Shown here one piece after another: positions 27,343 through 35,341 of a stretch of DNA of 37,974 nucleotides. The notes beneath the pieces are model-generated. The model saw only the letters and a list, made by a program, of their open reading frames with translations, searched no databases and was not told the DNA's origin. This DNA is from an uncultured Lachnospiraceae bacterium (lineage in GTDB: Bacteria; Bacillota; Clostridia; Lachnospirales; Lachnospiraceae), in contig ONHF01000021.1 of assembly GCA_900317555.1 (NCBI GenBank), positions 1-37,974 of the forward strand. The letters run 5' to 3'. The position numbers and the translations under genes were made by a program. How positions within the stretch are numbered: the first letter of the stretch is position 1; the number at the start of each line of letters is the position of its first letter.

Positions 27343-29231
27343 TCTGCCGCCTCCTTTCTGCCGCTCTGCTGCGCAGGCTTATCCTGCCCTGCGGCAGCCG
27401 GTGTCTTTTCAAAATGATCCGAAAGGGAAGCTTCGTCGAAGTCGCCGCCGCCCTGCACCTGGGATTCATAGATCTCTTTATAAATCGCGTTTGTTTCAAG
27501 CAGGTTCTCATGCGTGTCGAACGCGGTTACAGTGCCTCCGTCGAGTACGATGATACGGTCCGCGTCCTGTACGGACGATACGCGCTGCGCGATGATCAGC
27601 TTCGTGGTTCCGGGGATCTTTGTCGCAAACGCCTTCCGGATCTTCGCATCTGTCGCGGTATCGCAGGCAGAAGTCGAATCGTCGAGGATCAGAACCTTCG
27701 GCTTCTTCAAAAGGGCACGCGCAATGCAAAGCCTCTGCTTCTGTCCGCCGGAGACGTTTGTGCCGCCCTGCGTGATTCTGGTTTCATAACCGTCCGGGAA
27801 ACGGTCGATGAACTCGTCAGCGCAGGCAAGCCTGCAGGCTTCCCTGCATTCTTCGAGCGTCGCGTCCTCTTTACCCCAGCGCAGGTTATCGAGAATCGTT
27901 CCGGAAAAGAGCGTGTTCTGCTGGAGAACGACGCTGACTTCATTTCGAAGAACTTCGAGATCGTATTCGCGCACATCTCTGCCTCCGACACGCACCGTAC
28001 CGTTCACGGGATCATAGAGTCTGGAAATCAGGCTGACCAGCGACGATTTGCCGGAACCTGTCCCGCCGATGATACCGACCGTCTCGCCCGAACGGATATG
28101 GAGATTGATGGCATGCAGTGTTTCGTCCGCCCGGTCTTTTGTAACATCCTCCACCGTGATGATTTCATTGCCGTCGTCATCGTAGGATACGTTTCTGCGC
28201 TTGTAGGCGAAGTCCACATCTTCGAAATCGATCGAACCGTCCTTCACATGCATCACAGGATCCTCCGGATTAACGATATCCGGCTGCTCCTCAAGTACCT
28301 CGCAGATTCTCTGCGCGCTCGCGGTGGACATCGTGATCATAACGAAGATGAACGAGAGCATCATCAGGGAAAACAGAACATTCATGACATACGACAGAAG
28401 AGAGGTCAGTTCGCCGGTTGTCATAGTACCCTGCACGATAAAATGCGCACTCATCCAGGAAACCGCAATGATGCTGAAATCAACGACCAATGTCATCACA
28501 GGCATATTCAGGACGACAAGCTTCTGTGCCTTTGTGAACATCTGATAGAGCTGCTCCGCCGCCTTTGTAAATTTCTGTCCTTCATAATCTTCGCGGACAA
28601 ATGCCTTGACGACCCGGATTGCGGAGACGTTTTCCTGAACGCTGGCGTTTAAGTCATCGTATCTGCGGAATGCTCTCCGGAAAGCCTTGGTCGCGTGCCC
28701 GATGATCAACACAAGCACCACGGCGAGGACGAGAAGAGCCACCAGAAAGACAACCGATACCCGCGGATTGATTTTTACACACATGATGAGAGAAATGATC
28801 ATCATGAACGGCGCCCGTACTGCAATGCGGATAATCATCATGAACGCGTTCTGCACGTTGGTGACATCCGTTGTCATTCTGGTTACGAGGCCGGGCGTCG
28901 AATACTTGTCGATGTTGGAGAAAGAGAATGTCTGGATATTCTCGTACATCGACTGCCGCAGATTCGCTGCGAATCCGGTTGAAGCGTCCGAAGCGAAGGT
29001 GCCGGACATGATGCCGAAGAACAGACTGGCGAAAGCCATGAGCAGCATGATCAGACCGAAATGCAGCACTTTGTCCATGCTGCCGCCCTCGATTCCCTGG
29101 TCGATCAGAGAAGCTGTAATGTATGGGATCAGGATCTCCATCACGACTTCCAGAAGCGTGAATACAGGTGTCAGCAGTGTCGACTTTTTATACTGACGGA
29201 TCTGTCCCATGAGAACTTTGAAAATATGCAT
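27339..29231 (-). CDS. ABC exporter half-transporter, degenerate-site subunit
   Basis: The 630-residue partner of the downstream half-transporter, with six membrane helices and an ATPase domain. Walker A (GGTGSGKSS, K395) and the signature (VSGGQKQR) are intact. Walker B is VLILDDSTSACD, where the catalytic Glu is Asp, and the switch His is Gln (IIAQRVSSV). These two changes mark the non-hydrolysing site of heterodimeric exporters. The C-terminal 35 residues are Ala/Lys-rich and add no domain. A GGAGG site precedes the start, and the leader holds an attenuator-like hairpin. Confidence 0.92.
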   Translation of the reverse strand: MHIFKVLMGQIRQYKKSTLLTPVFTLLEVVMEILIPYITASLIDQGIEGGSMDKVLHFGLIMLLMAFASLFFGIMSGTFASDASTGFAANLRQSMYENIQTFSFSNIDKYSTPGLVTRMTTDVTNVQNAFMMIIRIAVRAPFMMIISLIMCVKINPRVSVVFLVALLVLAVVLVLIIGHATKAFRRAFRRYDDLNASVQENVSAIRVVKAFVREDYEGQKFTKAAEQLYQMFTKAQKLVVLNMPVMTLVVDFSIIAVSWMSAHFIVQGTMTTGELTSLLSYVMNVLFSLMMLSFIFVMITMSTASAQRICEVLEEQPDIVNPEDPVMHVKDGSIDFEDVDFAYKRRNVSYDDDGNEIITVEDVTKDRADETLHAINLHIRSGETVGIIGGTGSGKSSLVSLISRLYDPVNGTVRVGGRDVREYDLEVLRNEVSVVLQQNTLFSGTILDNLRWGKEDATLEECREACRLACADEFIDRFPDGYETRITQGGTNVSGGQKQRLCIARALLKKPKVLILDDSTSACDTATDAKIRKAFATKIPGTTKLIIAQRVSSVQDADRIIVLDGGTVTAFDTHENLLETNAIYKEIYESQVQGGGDFDEASLSDHFEKTPAAAGQDKPAQQSGRKEAAE

Positions 29232-29271
29232 AGATTACCTCCAGATATGGCTGCCGCACTGCAGGCACAGT

Positions 29272-29306
29272 AAAAACAAGGCGAAGATGTGAAATACCGG
29301 ACGCCT
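29272..29306 (-). promoter_or_regulatory. Attenuator-like hairpin in the ABC exporter leader
   Basis: On the minus strand AGGCG (29306-29302) pairs with CGCCT (29283-29279) and is followed by G and TTTTT (29276-29272). It lies between the promoter and the start codon at 29231. The stem is short, so termination may be conditional. Some exporters of this type, such as bmrCD, are controlled in the leader (known); the parallel is inference. Confidence 0.3.
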
Positions 29307-29334
29307 GGTGCATATTGTGCAGTATGGCTTTGTT

Positions 29335-29363
29335 ATTATACGCAAACTGTGCTTCATGGTCTA
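29335..29363 (-). promoter_or_regulatory. Promoter of the ABC exporter operon
   Basis: On the minus strand TAGACC (29363-29358), 17 bases, a perfect TATAAT (29340-29335). It implies a leader of about 95 bases. Confidence 0.55.
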
Positions 29364-29367
29364 TAAT
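29362..29367 (+). promoter_or_regulatory. Possible -10 of the hydrolase gene
   Basis: A perfect TATAAT that overlaps the -35 of the divergent exporter promoter. The -35 in this direction is poor. If used, polymerases for the two directions would compete. Confidence 0.35.
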
Positions 29368-29441
29368 AAGGTTATTGTTTTTAATGAAAAATTAAGAAAC
29401 AGGCATATACAGAAAAATATGCAATCGCAGGAGGAATACAA

Positions 29442-30368
29442 ATGGTCTGGCTTCTTATCATACTCGCAACATTGATTTTTCTATTCAGCCTCGGCGGATT
29501 TCTTGCAAGATACGCGGTTGGAGGTCCCAGATATACACCGGAGGAGACGTTTCAAAATCAGTGCGGTCAGAATCCGGAAATCGGGGGATTAAAAGATGCG
29601 GAAAAAACCGCATACGAGATTGAAGGATACCGCGGGTATACGCTGCATGCGGTTATGTACCCCGCACCTTCCGATGACACGGCACCGGAAGGTTACTCGA
29701 AGAAATTTCTGATTATGGTACACGGATATACGCTGAACAGAAATGGCGAGCTTAAGTATATGCCGATGTACAGAAGACTAGGGTATAACTGTATTGTATA
29801 TGACCATCGGGGGCACGGGGAGAACAGAAGGTTTCCCTGCACGTTCGGCCTGTATGAAGCGAAAGACCTGATGAAAGTGATTGAAGATACCTACCGCCGC
29901 TACGGTAAGGAAATATACCTCGGACTTACGGGAGAGTCTCTGGGAGCCGCGACGGAGATTACGGCCCTGCGTTATCATCCGGATGTCCGTTTCATCGTCA
30001 ATGACTGCGGCTACGCCGACCTGATTCCGGTAGAGAAGGACGGACTCAAGGGCATGCACCTGCCGCAGTGGCTCGTATATCTGGCGGATCTTTCATGCCG
30101 GATCATCTATCACTTCTCCTTTACGGGAAGAAGACCGATCGACAGCCTGAAGGACAACAAAATTCCGATTTGTTTTATCCATGGAGACGCGGACAAGTTC
30201 ATCCGGTGTGAGCACAGCGTACGGATGGACAAGGCAACGGCCGGATATCACGAGCTTCATCTGATACCCGGTGCGGAGCATGCGAAGTCCATCAATACCG
30301 ATCCGGAAGACTACGAAAAGATTGTGGACAACTTTGTACGCGGTGTGGAAACCGGCAGGATCAGATAA
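29442..30368 (+). CDS. Alpha/beta hydrolase, membrane-anchored
   Basis: A 308-residue serine hydrolase-like protein. Residues 2-22 are hydrophobic and give an N-terminal anchor or uncleaved signal. The alpha/beta fold begins at LIMVHGYTLNRNGE; the nucleophile is S166 in GLTGESLGA, an acid lies in IHGDADKF, and the histidine is H280 in PGAEHAKS. The substrate is unknown, with an ester or peptide likely for the family. A GGAGG site precedes the start. Its 3' end overlaps the convergent azlD by 8 bases. Confidence 0.88.
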   Translation: MVWLLIILATLIFLFSLGGFLARYAVGGPRYTPEETFQNQCGQNPEIGGLKDAEKTAYEIEGYRGYTLHAVMYPAPSDDTAPEGYSKKFLIMVHGYTLNRNGELKYMPMYRRLGYNCIVYDHRGHGENRRFPCTFGLYEAKDLMKVIEDTYRRYGKEIYLGLTGESLGAATEITALRYHPDVRFIVNDCGYADLIPVEKDGLKGMHLPQWLVYLADLSCRIIYHFSFTGRRPIDSLKDNKIPICFIHGDADKFIRCEHSVRMDKATAGYHELHLIPGAEHAKSINTDPEDYEKIVDNFVRGVETGRIR

Positions 30369-30666
30369 ACAGTCCGGTGATAAAAACCGCGAGACAGCAG
30401 CCGATGGCAGTCGCAAAAAGATCGCCGCGCACCCACGCGATGACAAGTCCGGTGGCCAGAGCCGCCGCGCCTGCGACAGGATGCGCAGTCGCGGTCAGTA
30501 TCGCGGGAAAGGTCATGACGGCCAGGGTGACATACGGTACGTAATACAGAAACGAGCGGAAGAATACATTCTTTATCGGTTTACGCAGGAACAGAAACGG
30601 CAGCAGGCGGACAAGATAAATCGTAAGGGCCATGGCTGCAAGGGCAAGATATACGTTTCCTTTCAT
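30361..30666 (-). CDS. azlD: AzlD, branched-chain amino-acid export subunit
   Basis: A 101-residue membrane protein with about four hydrophobic helices. It contains the family phrase LVRLLPFLFLRKP and pairs with AzlC to export branched-chain amino acids or analogues (family knowledge). The start overlaps the azlC stop as ATGA, so translation is coupled. Its stop lies inside the 3' end of the convergent hydrolase gene and no terminator is visible. Confidence 0.9.
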   Translation of the reverse strand: MKGNVYLALAAMALTIYLVRLLPFLFLRKPIKNVFFRSFLYYVPYVTLAVMTFPAILTATAHPVAGAAALATGLVIAWVRGDLFATAIGCCLAVFITGLFI

Positions 30667-31433
30667 TGTTCTTCCTCCTCTTCATCGGGATCTGAGGGAA
30701 TCGGCCGGATCAAGGCCGCCGCGCCCGCAAGGACAAGGGTCAGAATGATTACACGGAAGCCGGATGAAACGGAGCGCAGAACCGGCAGAACCGTGAACAG
30801 AAAGCTGCCAAGCATCGAAACCGCGACGAGACCGCCGACAAAGTGATTCTTTTTCGCGGGCGGGATAATGATCGCAAGAAACATGCCATACATGGCGACG
30901 CCCATCGCGTCAGCTGCCGCCGCCGGCAGGATGTTGCCGACGATTACGCCGAGCACCGTTCCGGCGCACCAGCCGGATACCGAAACAAACGTAATGCCGT
31001 ACGTATAGAACGGATGGAGATATCCGTTCACCGAAACGGACAGGCCGAAGATTTCATCGGTGATGCAGTACGCGAGACCGAAGCGGTGCACCGGCTTCAT
31101 CGAAGGATCGAGCTTCTGTGTCAGCGAGCAGCTCATCAGAAAGTACCGCAGGTTGACGATAAGCGTTGTCGTTATCATTTCAATGAAACCGGCGCCGGCA
31201 CCGATCAGACCGATCGCCGCGAACTGACCGGCGGAAGCAACCATGGTAAGCGACATGACGAAGGACTGCAGGGCGTTCATACCGGTGTTTCTCGCGGCAA
31301 TGCCAAGCGCGAACGAAACGGCATAATATCCCATACAGATCGGAATGCCCGCGAGCATTCCTTTCAGGAACCAGCTGCCGGACGATTTGTTTTCCGAAGA
31401 AGCGGCTGCCGGCATTTCGCCTGACTGATTCAT
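30663..31433 (-). CDS. azlC: AzlC, branched-chain amino-acid permease
   Basis: A 256-residue membrane protein, the large subunit of the AzlCD exporter. It has the family blocks FLKGMLAGIPICMGYYAVSF, LNLRYFLMS-like NLRYFLMSCSLTQKL, and AYCITDEIFGL. About seven hydrophobic segments are visible and the C-terminus ends in a run of Glu. The start at 31433 follows an AAAGGAC site. It is transcribed from a promoter that overlaps the start region of the divergent VTT gene. Its leader of about 100 bases can form an AAGGCC/GGCCTT stem. Confidence 0.92.
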   Translation of the reverse strand: MNQSGEMPAAASSENKSSGSWFLKGMLAGIPICMGYYAVSFALGIAARNTGMNALQSFVMSLTMVASAGQFAAIGLIGAGAGFIEMITTTLIVNLRYFLMSCSLTQKLDPSMKPVHRFGLAYCITDEIFGLSVSVNGYLHPFYTYGITFVSVSGWCAGTVLGVIVGNILPAAAADAMGVAMYGMFLAIIIPPAKKNHFVGGLVAVSMLGSFLFTVLPVLRSVSSGFRVIILTLVLAGAAALIRPIPSDPDEEEEEQ

Positions 31434-31539
31434 GGTAAAGTCCTTTCTTATTAATTCGATTAACGAAGAAGGTTATCCGGGAAGGCCATTCTTCCTTGCG
31501 GCGAAGCAGGCCTTCTCAGCTGCTTGAAAATGTCGACAT

Positions 31540-31569
31540 ATTATAACACATGGTTTTTCAAACATACAA
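31540..31569 (-). promoter_or_regulatory. Extended -10 promoter of azlCD
   Basis: On the minus strand TTGTAT (31569-31564), 18 bases, TGT and a perfect TATAAT (31545-31540). The -35 overlaps the ribosome site of the divergent gene at 31582. Confidence 0.6.
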
Positions 31570-31581
31570 AGGATCTGCAGA

Positions 31582-32433
31582 ATGCGGGATAATAAAGAGA
31601 ACGGAAAAGAGAAAACGGGCAGGCCGGAGTCCGGCGGAAAACGGACCATTACCGGTGAAATCAAAGCTGCCGTTGCAAGGAGTTTCCGCGAGGCGGGATT
31701 TCACAGAAGACAGGAGAAACTTACGCGGCAGCAGATCCTGATGATTGTCTGCATGTCTGTCCTTGTGTGCGTGGTCTTCTGTATCTGCTGGTGGTTCGTC
31801 AACCCGATGATCCGGCTGGCAAAAGAGCCGGGGAGCTTCCGGATCTATATGCAATCAAAAGGATCAAAGGGCGTCTTTCTGTTCCTTTTAGCGACATTTC
31901 TGCAGGTTATAGCGGCGTTCATTCCCGGAGGACCTCTCGAAATTGCCGCCGGATATGCCTTCGGTGTTCTGAAGGGCACGCTTCTGTGCGATATCGGCAT
32001 GTCCGCGGGAAGCCTTGCTGTATTCCTGCTCGTTCGGAGATTCGGCATGAAACTTGTCGGCTTTTTCTTCCCGCGCGATCAGATTGATTCGATGAAGTTC
32101 CTGCGGACCAGCGGAAAATCACGCTTCATCCTCTTTATGCTGTTCCTGATTCCGGGCACGCCGAAAGATTTTCTCACATACTTTGTCGGTCTGACGGACA
32201 TGCCGGTCATCTTGTGGTTTCTGATTACTTTTATCGGACGCTTTCCATCCATACTGCTTTCGTCGATGTCCGGAGGAGCGCTCGAGAGCCGTAACTACGC
32301 TGCGGCGGTTATAATTCTGATTCTTCTGTGCGCGGTCTGCGGCGCAGGAGCACTCTGGTACAGGCGGTATCTGATAAGAAAAAATATGGAGGGATCAGAA
32401 AAGGGCAGCCCGGATAAAAATCAGAAAAGATAG
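31582..32433 (+). CDS. VTT (TVP38/TMEM64/DedA-like) membrane protein
   Basis: A 283-residue polytopic membrane protein of the VTT domain family (formerly SNARE-associated), relatives of which include lipid scramblases and DedA proteins. The charged N-terminus (about 50 residues) precedes six or so hydrophobic helices. Key blocks are FIPGGPLEIAAGYAFG, SAGSLAVFLLVRRFG and LFLIPGTPKDFLTYFVGLT. AAAGGA precedes the start. The C-terminus is basic. The function in this organism is not known; lipid or ion handling is the family expectation. Confidence 0.88.
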   Translation: MRDNKENGKEKTGRPESGGKRTITGEIKAAVARSFREAGFHRRQEKLTRQQILMIVCMSVLVCVVFCICWWFVNPMIRLAKEPGSFRIYMQSKGSKGVFLFLLATFLQVIAAFIPGGPLEIAAGYAFGVLKGTLLCDIGMSAGSLAVFLLVRRFGMKLVGFFFPRDQIDSMKFLRTSGKSRFILFMLFLIPGTPKDFLTYFVGLTDMPVILWFLITFIGRFPSILLSSMSGGALESRNYAAAVIILILLCAVCGAGALWYRRYLIRKNMEGSEKGSPDKNQKR

Positions 32434-32476
32434 CATGCATCAATAACTTTACAGTTATAATAATGCCGTTCCGGTG

Positions 32477-32482
32477 TATAAT
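32477..32482 (+). promoter_or_regulatory. -10 box of the symporter gene
   Basis: A perfect TATAAT; a weak TTATAA (32455-32460) lies 16 bases upstream. The leader of about 45 bases has an unusually T-rich stretch before the GAGGAGG ribosome site. Confidence 0.45.
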
Positions 32483-32535
32483 ATCGCTATATTTCTTTAG
32501 ATTCTTTTTATTCTTTTCTTTGAGGAGGATCGCGT

Positions 32536-33807
32536 ATGGATAAGGAACTGCGGCAGGTGAAAGAATCTTTCTGGAAGAACTACGGTTTCGTCGTTTCAAT
32601 GATGATCGCGATCGCGCTTGGAACGATCACCGGACTTGTCTGGCCGGGCGCGACTGTTTTGTCCCCGCTGGGCGATCTCTTCATCAACATGATGTTCTGC
32701 GTCGTCGTACCGATGGTGTTCTGCTCGATCTCGTCGGCTATCGCCAACATGAAGACGCCCGGAAGAGCCGGAAAAGTCATGGGCGTGACAACCGTAACAT
32801 TTCTTGTGACGGCCGCGATCGCCGCGATTGTCATGTATGTCGTCGTCCGTTTCATCAACATTGTGCCGGCCGGCTTCTCGGTTGACAAGATGGTGACCAG
32901 TACCGAAGATATCGCGGATATTACGCCGGGGCAGCTGATCGTGAATTTCTTTACAAAGCCTGATTTCGGCGAGCTGCTTTCGAGGCGCGCGATGCTTCCT
33001 CTTATTGTGGCCGCGATTCTGTTCGGCTTCGGCATTCAGCTTTCGGGAGGCCCTGAAACCAGAACTGCCGCGATGCTGGAAGATCTGACCGCCTGCATCA
33101 TGAAGACGGTGAAAATCATCACATTCTACGCGCCGGTCGGTTTCTTCGGCTTCTTTGCAAATCTTGCAGCAACATACGGGCCGGAGCTGATGGGCGGATA
33201 CGCCAAAACACTGGCCGTCTACTACATCATGTGCTTTGTCTACATGTTCCTTTTCTTCCCGATTTACGCCCGCTTCGGCGGCGGAAAAGGCGGGGCGGGT
33301 GTCATGTGGAGACATCTGTTCAAGCCGGCAGCCGTAGCGTTCGGAACCTGCTCGTCGGTTGCGACGATCCCTACGAATATGGAAGCAGCGCAGGAAACCG
33401 GCATTTCCAAAGATGTTTCGGAAATTGTTCTGCCGCTCGGCGCCACAATGCACATGGACGGTTCCGCGATGAGCGCGATTGTCAAGGTCGCGTTCCTGTT
33501 CGGTATTTCCGGTATGGATTTCGGAACCGGTAGAGCCGTGATCGCGATTATTGTGGCAATTTTCGCTTCGGTCGCCATGTCCGGCATCCCGGGAGGCGGC
33601 GGTGTAGGAGAACTGGTCCTGTGCTCCATTTTCTTCAATAACAGTCCGGAGCAGCTGACCGTTGCGTATACGCTCGCGCTCGCGATCGGGAATCTCGTGG
33701 ATCCCCCGGCGACCATGGTCAACGCGGCGGGAGATTATGTCGTTTCGTTTATTGTCTCCAAATATGTCGACGGAAAGGACTGGCTGCAGAAGCAGCTTTC
33801 AAAGTGA
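32536..33807 (+). CDS. Dicarboxylate/amino-acid:cation symporter (DAACS family)
   Basis: A 423-residue secondary transporter that takes up glutamate, aspartate, C4-dicarboxylates or Ser/Thr with Na+ or H+. Family blocks are the serine-rich loop TCSSVATIPTNMEAAQ, PLGATMHMDGSAM, GGGVGELVL and the NAAGDYVVS segment, in the expected order. About eight hydrophobic helices are visible. GAGGAGG precedes the start. The exact substrate cannot be read from sequence. The stop lies one base from the end of the convergent PP-loop gene. Confidence 0.92.
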   Translation: MDKELRQVKESFWKNYGFVVSMMIAIALGTITGLVWPGATVLSPLGDLFINMMFCVVVPMVFCSISSAIANMKTPGRAGKVMGVTTVTFLVTAAIAAIVMYVVVRFINIVPAGFSVDKMVTSTEDIADITPGQLIVNFFTKPDFGELLSRRAMLPLIVAAILFGFGIQLSGGPETRTAAMLEDLTACIMKTVKIITFYAPVGFFGFFANLAATYGPELMGGYAKTLAVYYIMCFVYMFLFFPIYARFGGGKGGAGVMWRHLFKPAAVAFGTCSSVATIPTNMEAAQETGISKDVSEIVLPLGATMHMDGSAMSAIVKVAFLFGISGMDFGTGRAVIAIIVAIFASVAMSGIPGGGGVGELVLCSIFFNNSPEQLTVAYTLALAIGNLVDPPATMVNAAGDYVVSFIVSKYVDGKDWLQKQLSK

Positions 33808-33808
33808 G

Positions 33809-34966
33809 TCAGTACTCATCAAGGAACGAATGTTTCTTTCCTTTATATTTATAGCCAAGGAGCTGATCCACGGTGACATTCTCGGTCGCGTGGAAGATGT
33901 TCGTTTCAACGTCGGGAATGTCTTTCCTGAGCTGCGCGATCAGCATCTTGGTCATCACGCGCTTTGAGCCGGTGTGAGAGCCGTCCGGATTCACGGCGCA
34001 GGTTGTGCAGGTGTCCGTGAAATGACAGGCACACTGGATAAAGTGCAGTCCGTAATAGTCGCGCCAGCGTTTGATGTCGTCTTCGCGCACGAAGTACAGC
34101 GGTCTTATCAGTTCCATACCGGGATAGCTTGTTGATTTGAGCTTGGGCATCATCGCGTTGAACTGTCCCGAGTTCAGCATTCCCATCAGAGCGGTTTCAA
34201 TCACATCGTCAAAATGATGCCCGAGAGCGATTTTATTGCATCCAAGCTCCCGGGCCTTTTTATACAGATACCCGCGGCGCATTCTCGCGCACAGATAACA
34301 GGGCGAAGTCCGGATATTATAAACCGCGTCAAAGATGGTTGTCTCGAAAAATATAACAGGAATCCCGAGGAGCTTTGCGTTGCTCTCTATGATATGCCGG
34401 TTCGCTTCGTTATATCCCGGGTCCATGCATAGAAAAACGAGATCGAATTTTCTCTGCCCGTGCACCTGAAACTCCTGAAAGAGCTTTGCCATCAGCATGG
34501 AATCTTTGCCGCCGGATATGCAGACGGCAATTTTATCGCCGTCTGCAATCATCTGATACTTCAAAACAGCTCTCGCGAACGGATTCAGCAAAGCCGCGTG
34601 AAATTTTTTCTGAATACCGTTTTCGATTTCCTGTCTCTTCTTATCACCCTGCGCTTCGTTTTTAATGGCGTCGAGCGCCCAGGCACCGTATCCGCCGGAG
34701 AGACAGCAGGCGTCATACCCTTTTTCAATCAGATACTCCGCCAGATCGCGGGTGATTGTTCCGTACTTACAATAAAGAATGATCTTCTTATCCTTCGGCA
34801 GAGGAGTGAGCGCAGCGTCAGCGAAATGCCTGACCTGGTCCGGTGTAAACAAAACGCAGCCCGGAATAAAACCATGCTCATATTCCTCTTGCGTTCTGGT
34901 GTCAATTAACATATACTCTTGCGGGCGCAGGGCGTTCAGCTCCTGCGGTGTGATTTCAGAATTCAT
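33809..34966 (-). CDS. Rhodanese domain fused to TtcA-like PP-loop sulfurtransferase
   Basis: A 385-residue fusion. Residues 1-98 form a rhodanese domain with the persulfide-forming cysteine C66 in YCKYGTI. Residues 140-385 form an ATP-dependent PP-loop domain with SGGKDS (151-156), CYLC (C223, C226), GHHFDDVIET, and more cysteines at 312, 314, 320 and 323. TtcA uses three Cys to hold a 4Fe-4S cluster for 2-thiocytidine formation in tRNA. Here the rhodanese could feed sulfur directly; that is inference. The ATG at 34966 has AAAGGATGG upstream; the longer frame from 35050 crosses the promoter. Confidence 0.85.
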   Translation of the reverse strand: MNSEITPQELNALRPQEYMLIDTRTQEEYEHGFIPGCVLFTPDQVRHFADAALTPLPKDKKIILYCKYGTITRDLAEYLIEKGYDACCLSGGYGAWALDAIKNEAQGDKKRQEIENGIQKKFHAALLNPFARAVLKYQMIADGDKIAVCISGGKDSMLMAKLFQEFQVHGQRKFDLVFLCMDPGYNEANRHIIESNAKLLGIPVIFFETTIFDAVYNIRTSPCYLCARMRRGYLYKKARELGCNKIALGHHFDDVIETALMGMLNSGQFNAMMPKLKSTSYPGMELIRPLYFVREDDIKRWRDYYGLHFIQCACHFTDTCTTCAVNPDGSHTGSKRVMTKMLIAQLRKDIPDVETNIFHATENVTVDQLLGYKYKGKKHSFLDEY

Positions 34967-35038
34967 ATGTCCATCCTTTCCGGATTTACCTGCACAGCTG
35001 GCCTGCGCGATACCCATATCTAGAAAACAATCAGCGAC

Positions 35039-35044
35039 ATTATA
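35039..35044 (-). promoter_or_regulatory. -10 box of the rhodanese-TtcA-like gene
   Basis: A perfect TATAAT on the minus strand, with only a weak -35 18 bases upstream. Its leader is about 65 bases. Confidence 0.35.
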
Positions 35045-35146
35045 CAACATATTGTGACGAAAAGCGAAAAAATCACCAATTGCACCGGACCGATTTGTTC
35101 ATATTACCGACTATGAAAAGCACGGCATCTAGTGTATTATAGCAGA

Positions 35147-35194
35147 GTACAATATCTTGTGTACAGATTGACTGTGCTAGTCTAAATCTTGTAG
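35147..35194 (+). promoter_or_regulatory. Tandem NrdR boxes upstream of nrdD
   Basis: Two 16-bp sites: GTACAATATCTTGTGT (35147-35162) and AGTCTAAATCTTGTAG (35179-35194). Their cores CAATATCTTG and CTAAATCTTG match the NrdR core CWATATATWG at nine and eight of ten positions. The cores are 32 bases apart, the spacing typical of paired NrdR boxes. They lie 150-195 bases before nrdD within the 375-base gap 34967-35341. Other items in that gap are a TATTAT (35135-35140), a TTGACT (35168-35173) and the divergent promoter at 35039. Confidence 0.65.
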
Positions 35195-35341
35195 TAACAA
35201 GTCTAACGAATCCACACGGGAACACGAAGTTTTCTGAAAGAATTCCGGTTGTACATCGTAGTATCTGCGTGCGGCCGCCGGAGGGGTGTTTTTGCGGCAC
35301 GTATCCATTTTGTTATTTGAGAACAAGAGGACGGGAGATCA

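Noticed and set aside
34967-35050. N-terminal extension of the rhodanese fusion
   Set aside because: The extra 28 residues cross the probable promoter and have no ribosome site. The ATG at 34966 has a good one and starts the domain.
35073-35300. A 75-codon minus-strand frame in the nrdD upstream region
   Set aside because: It covers the NrdR-like sites, has no ribosome site and shows no protein-like pattern.
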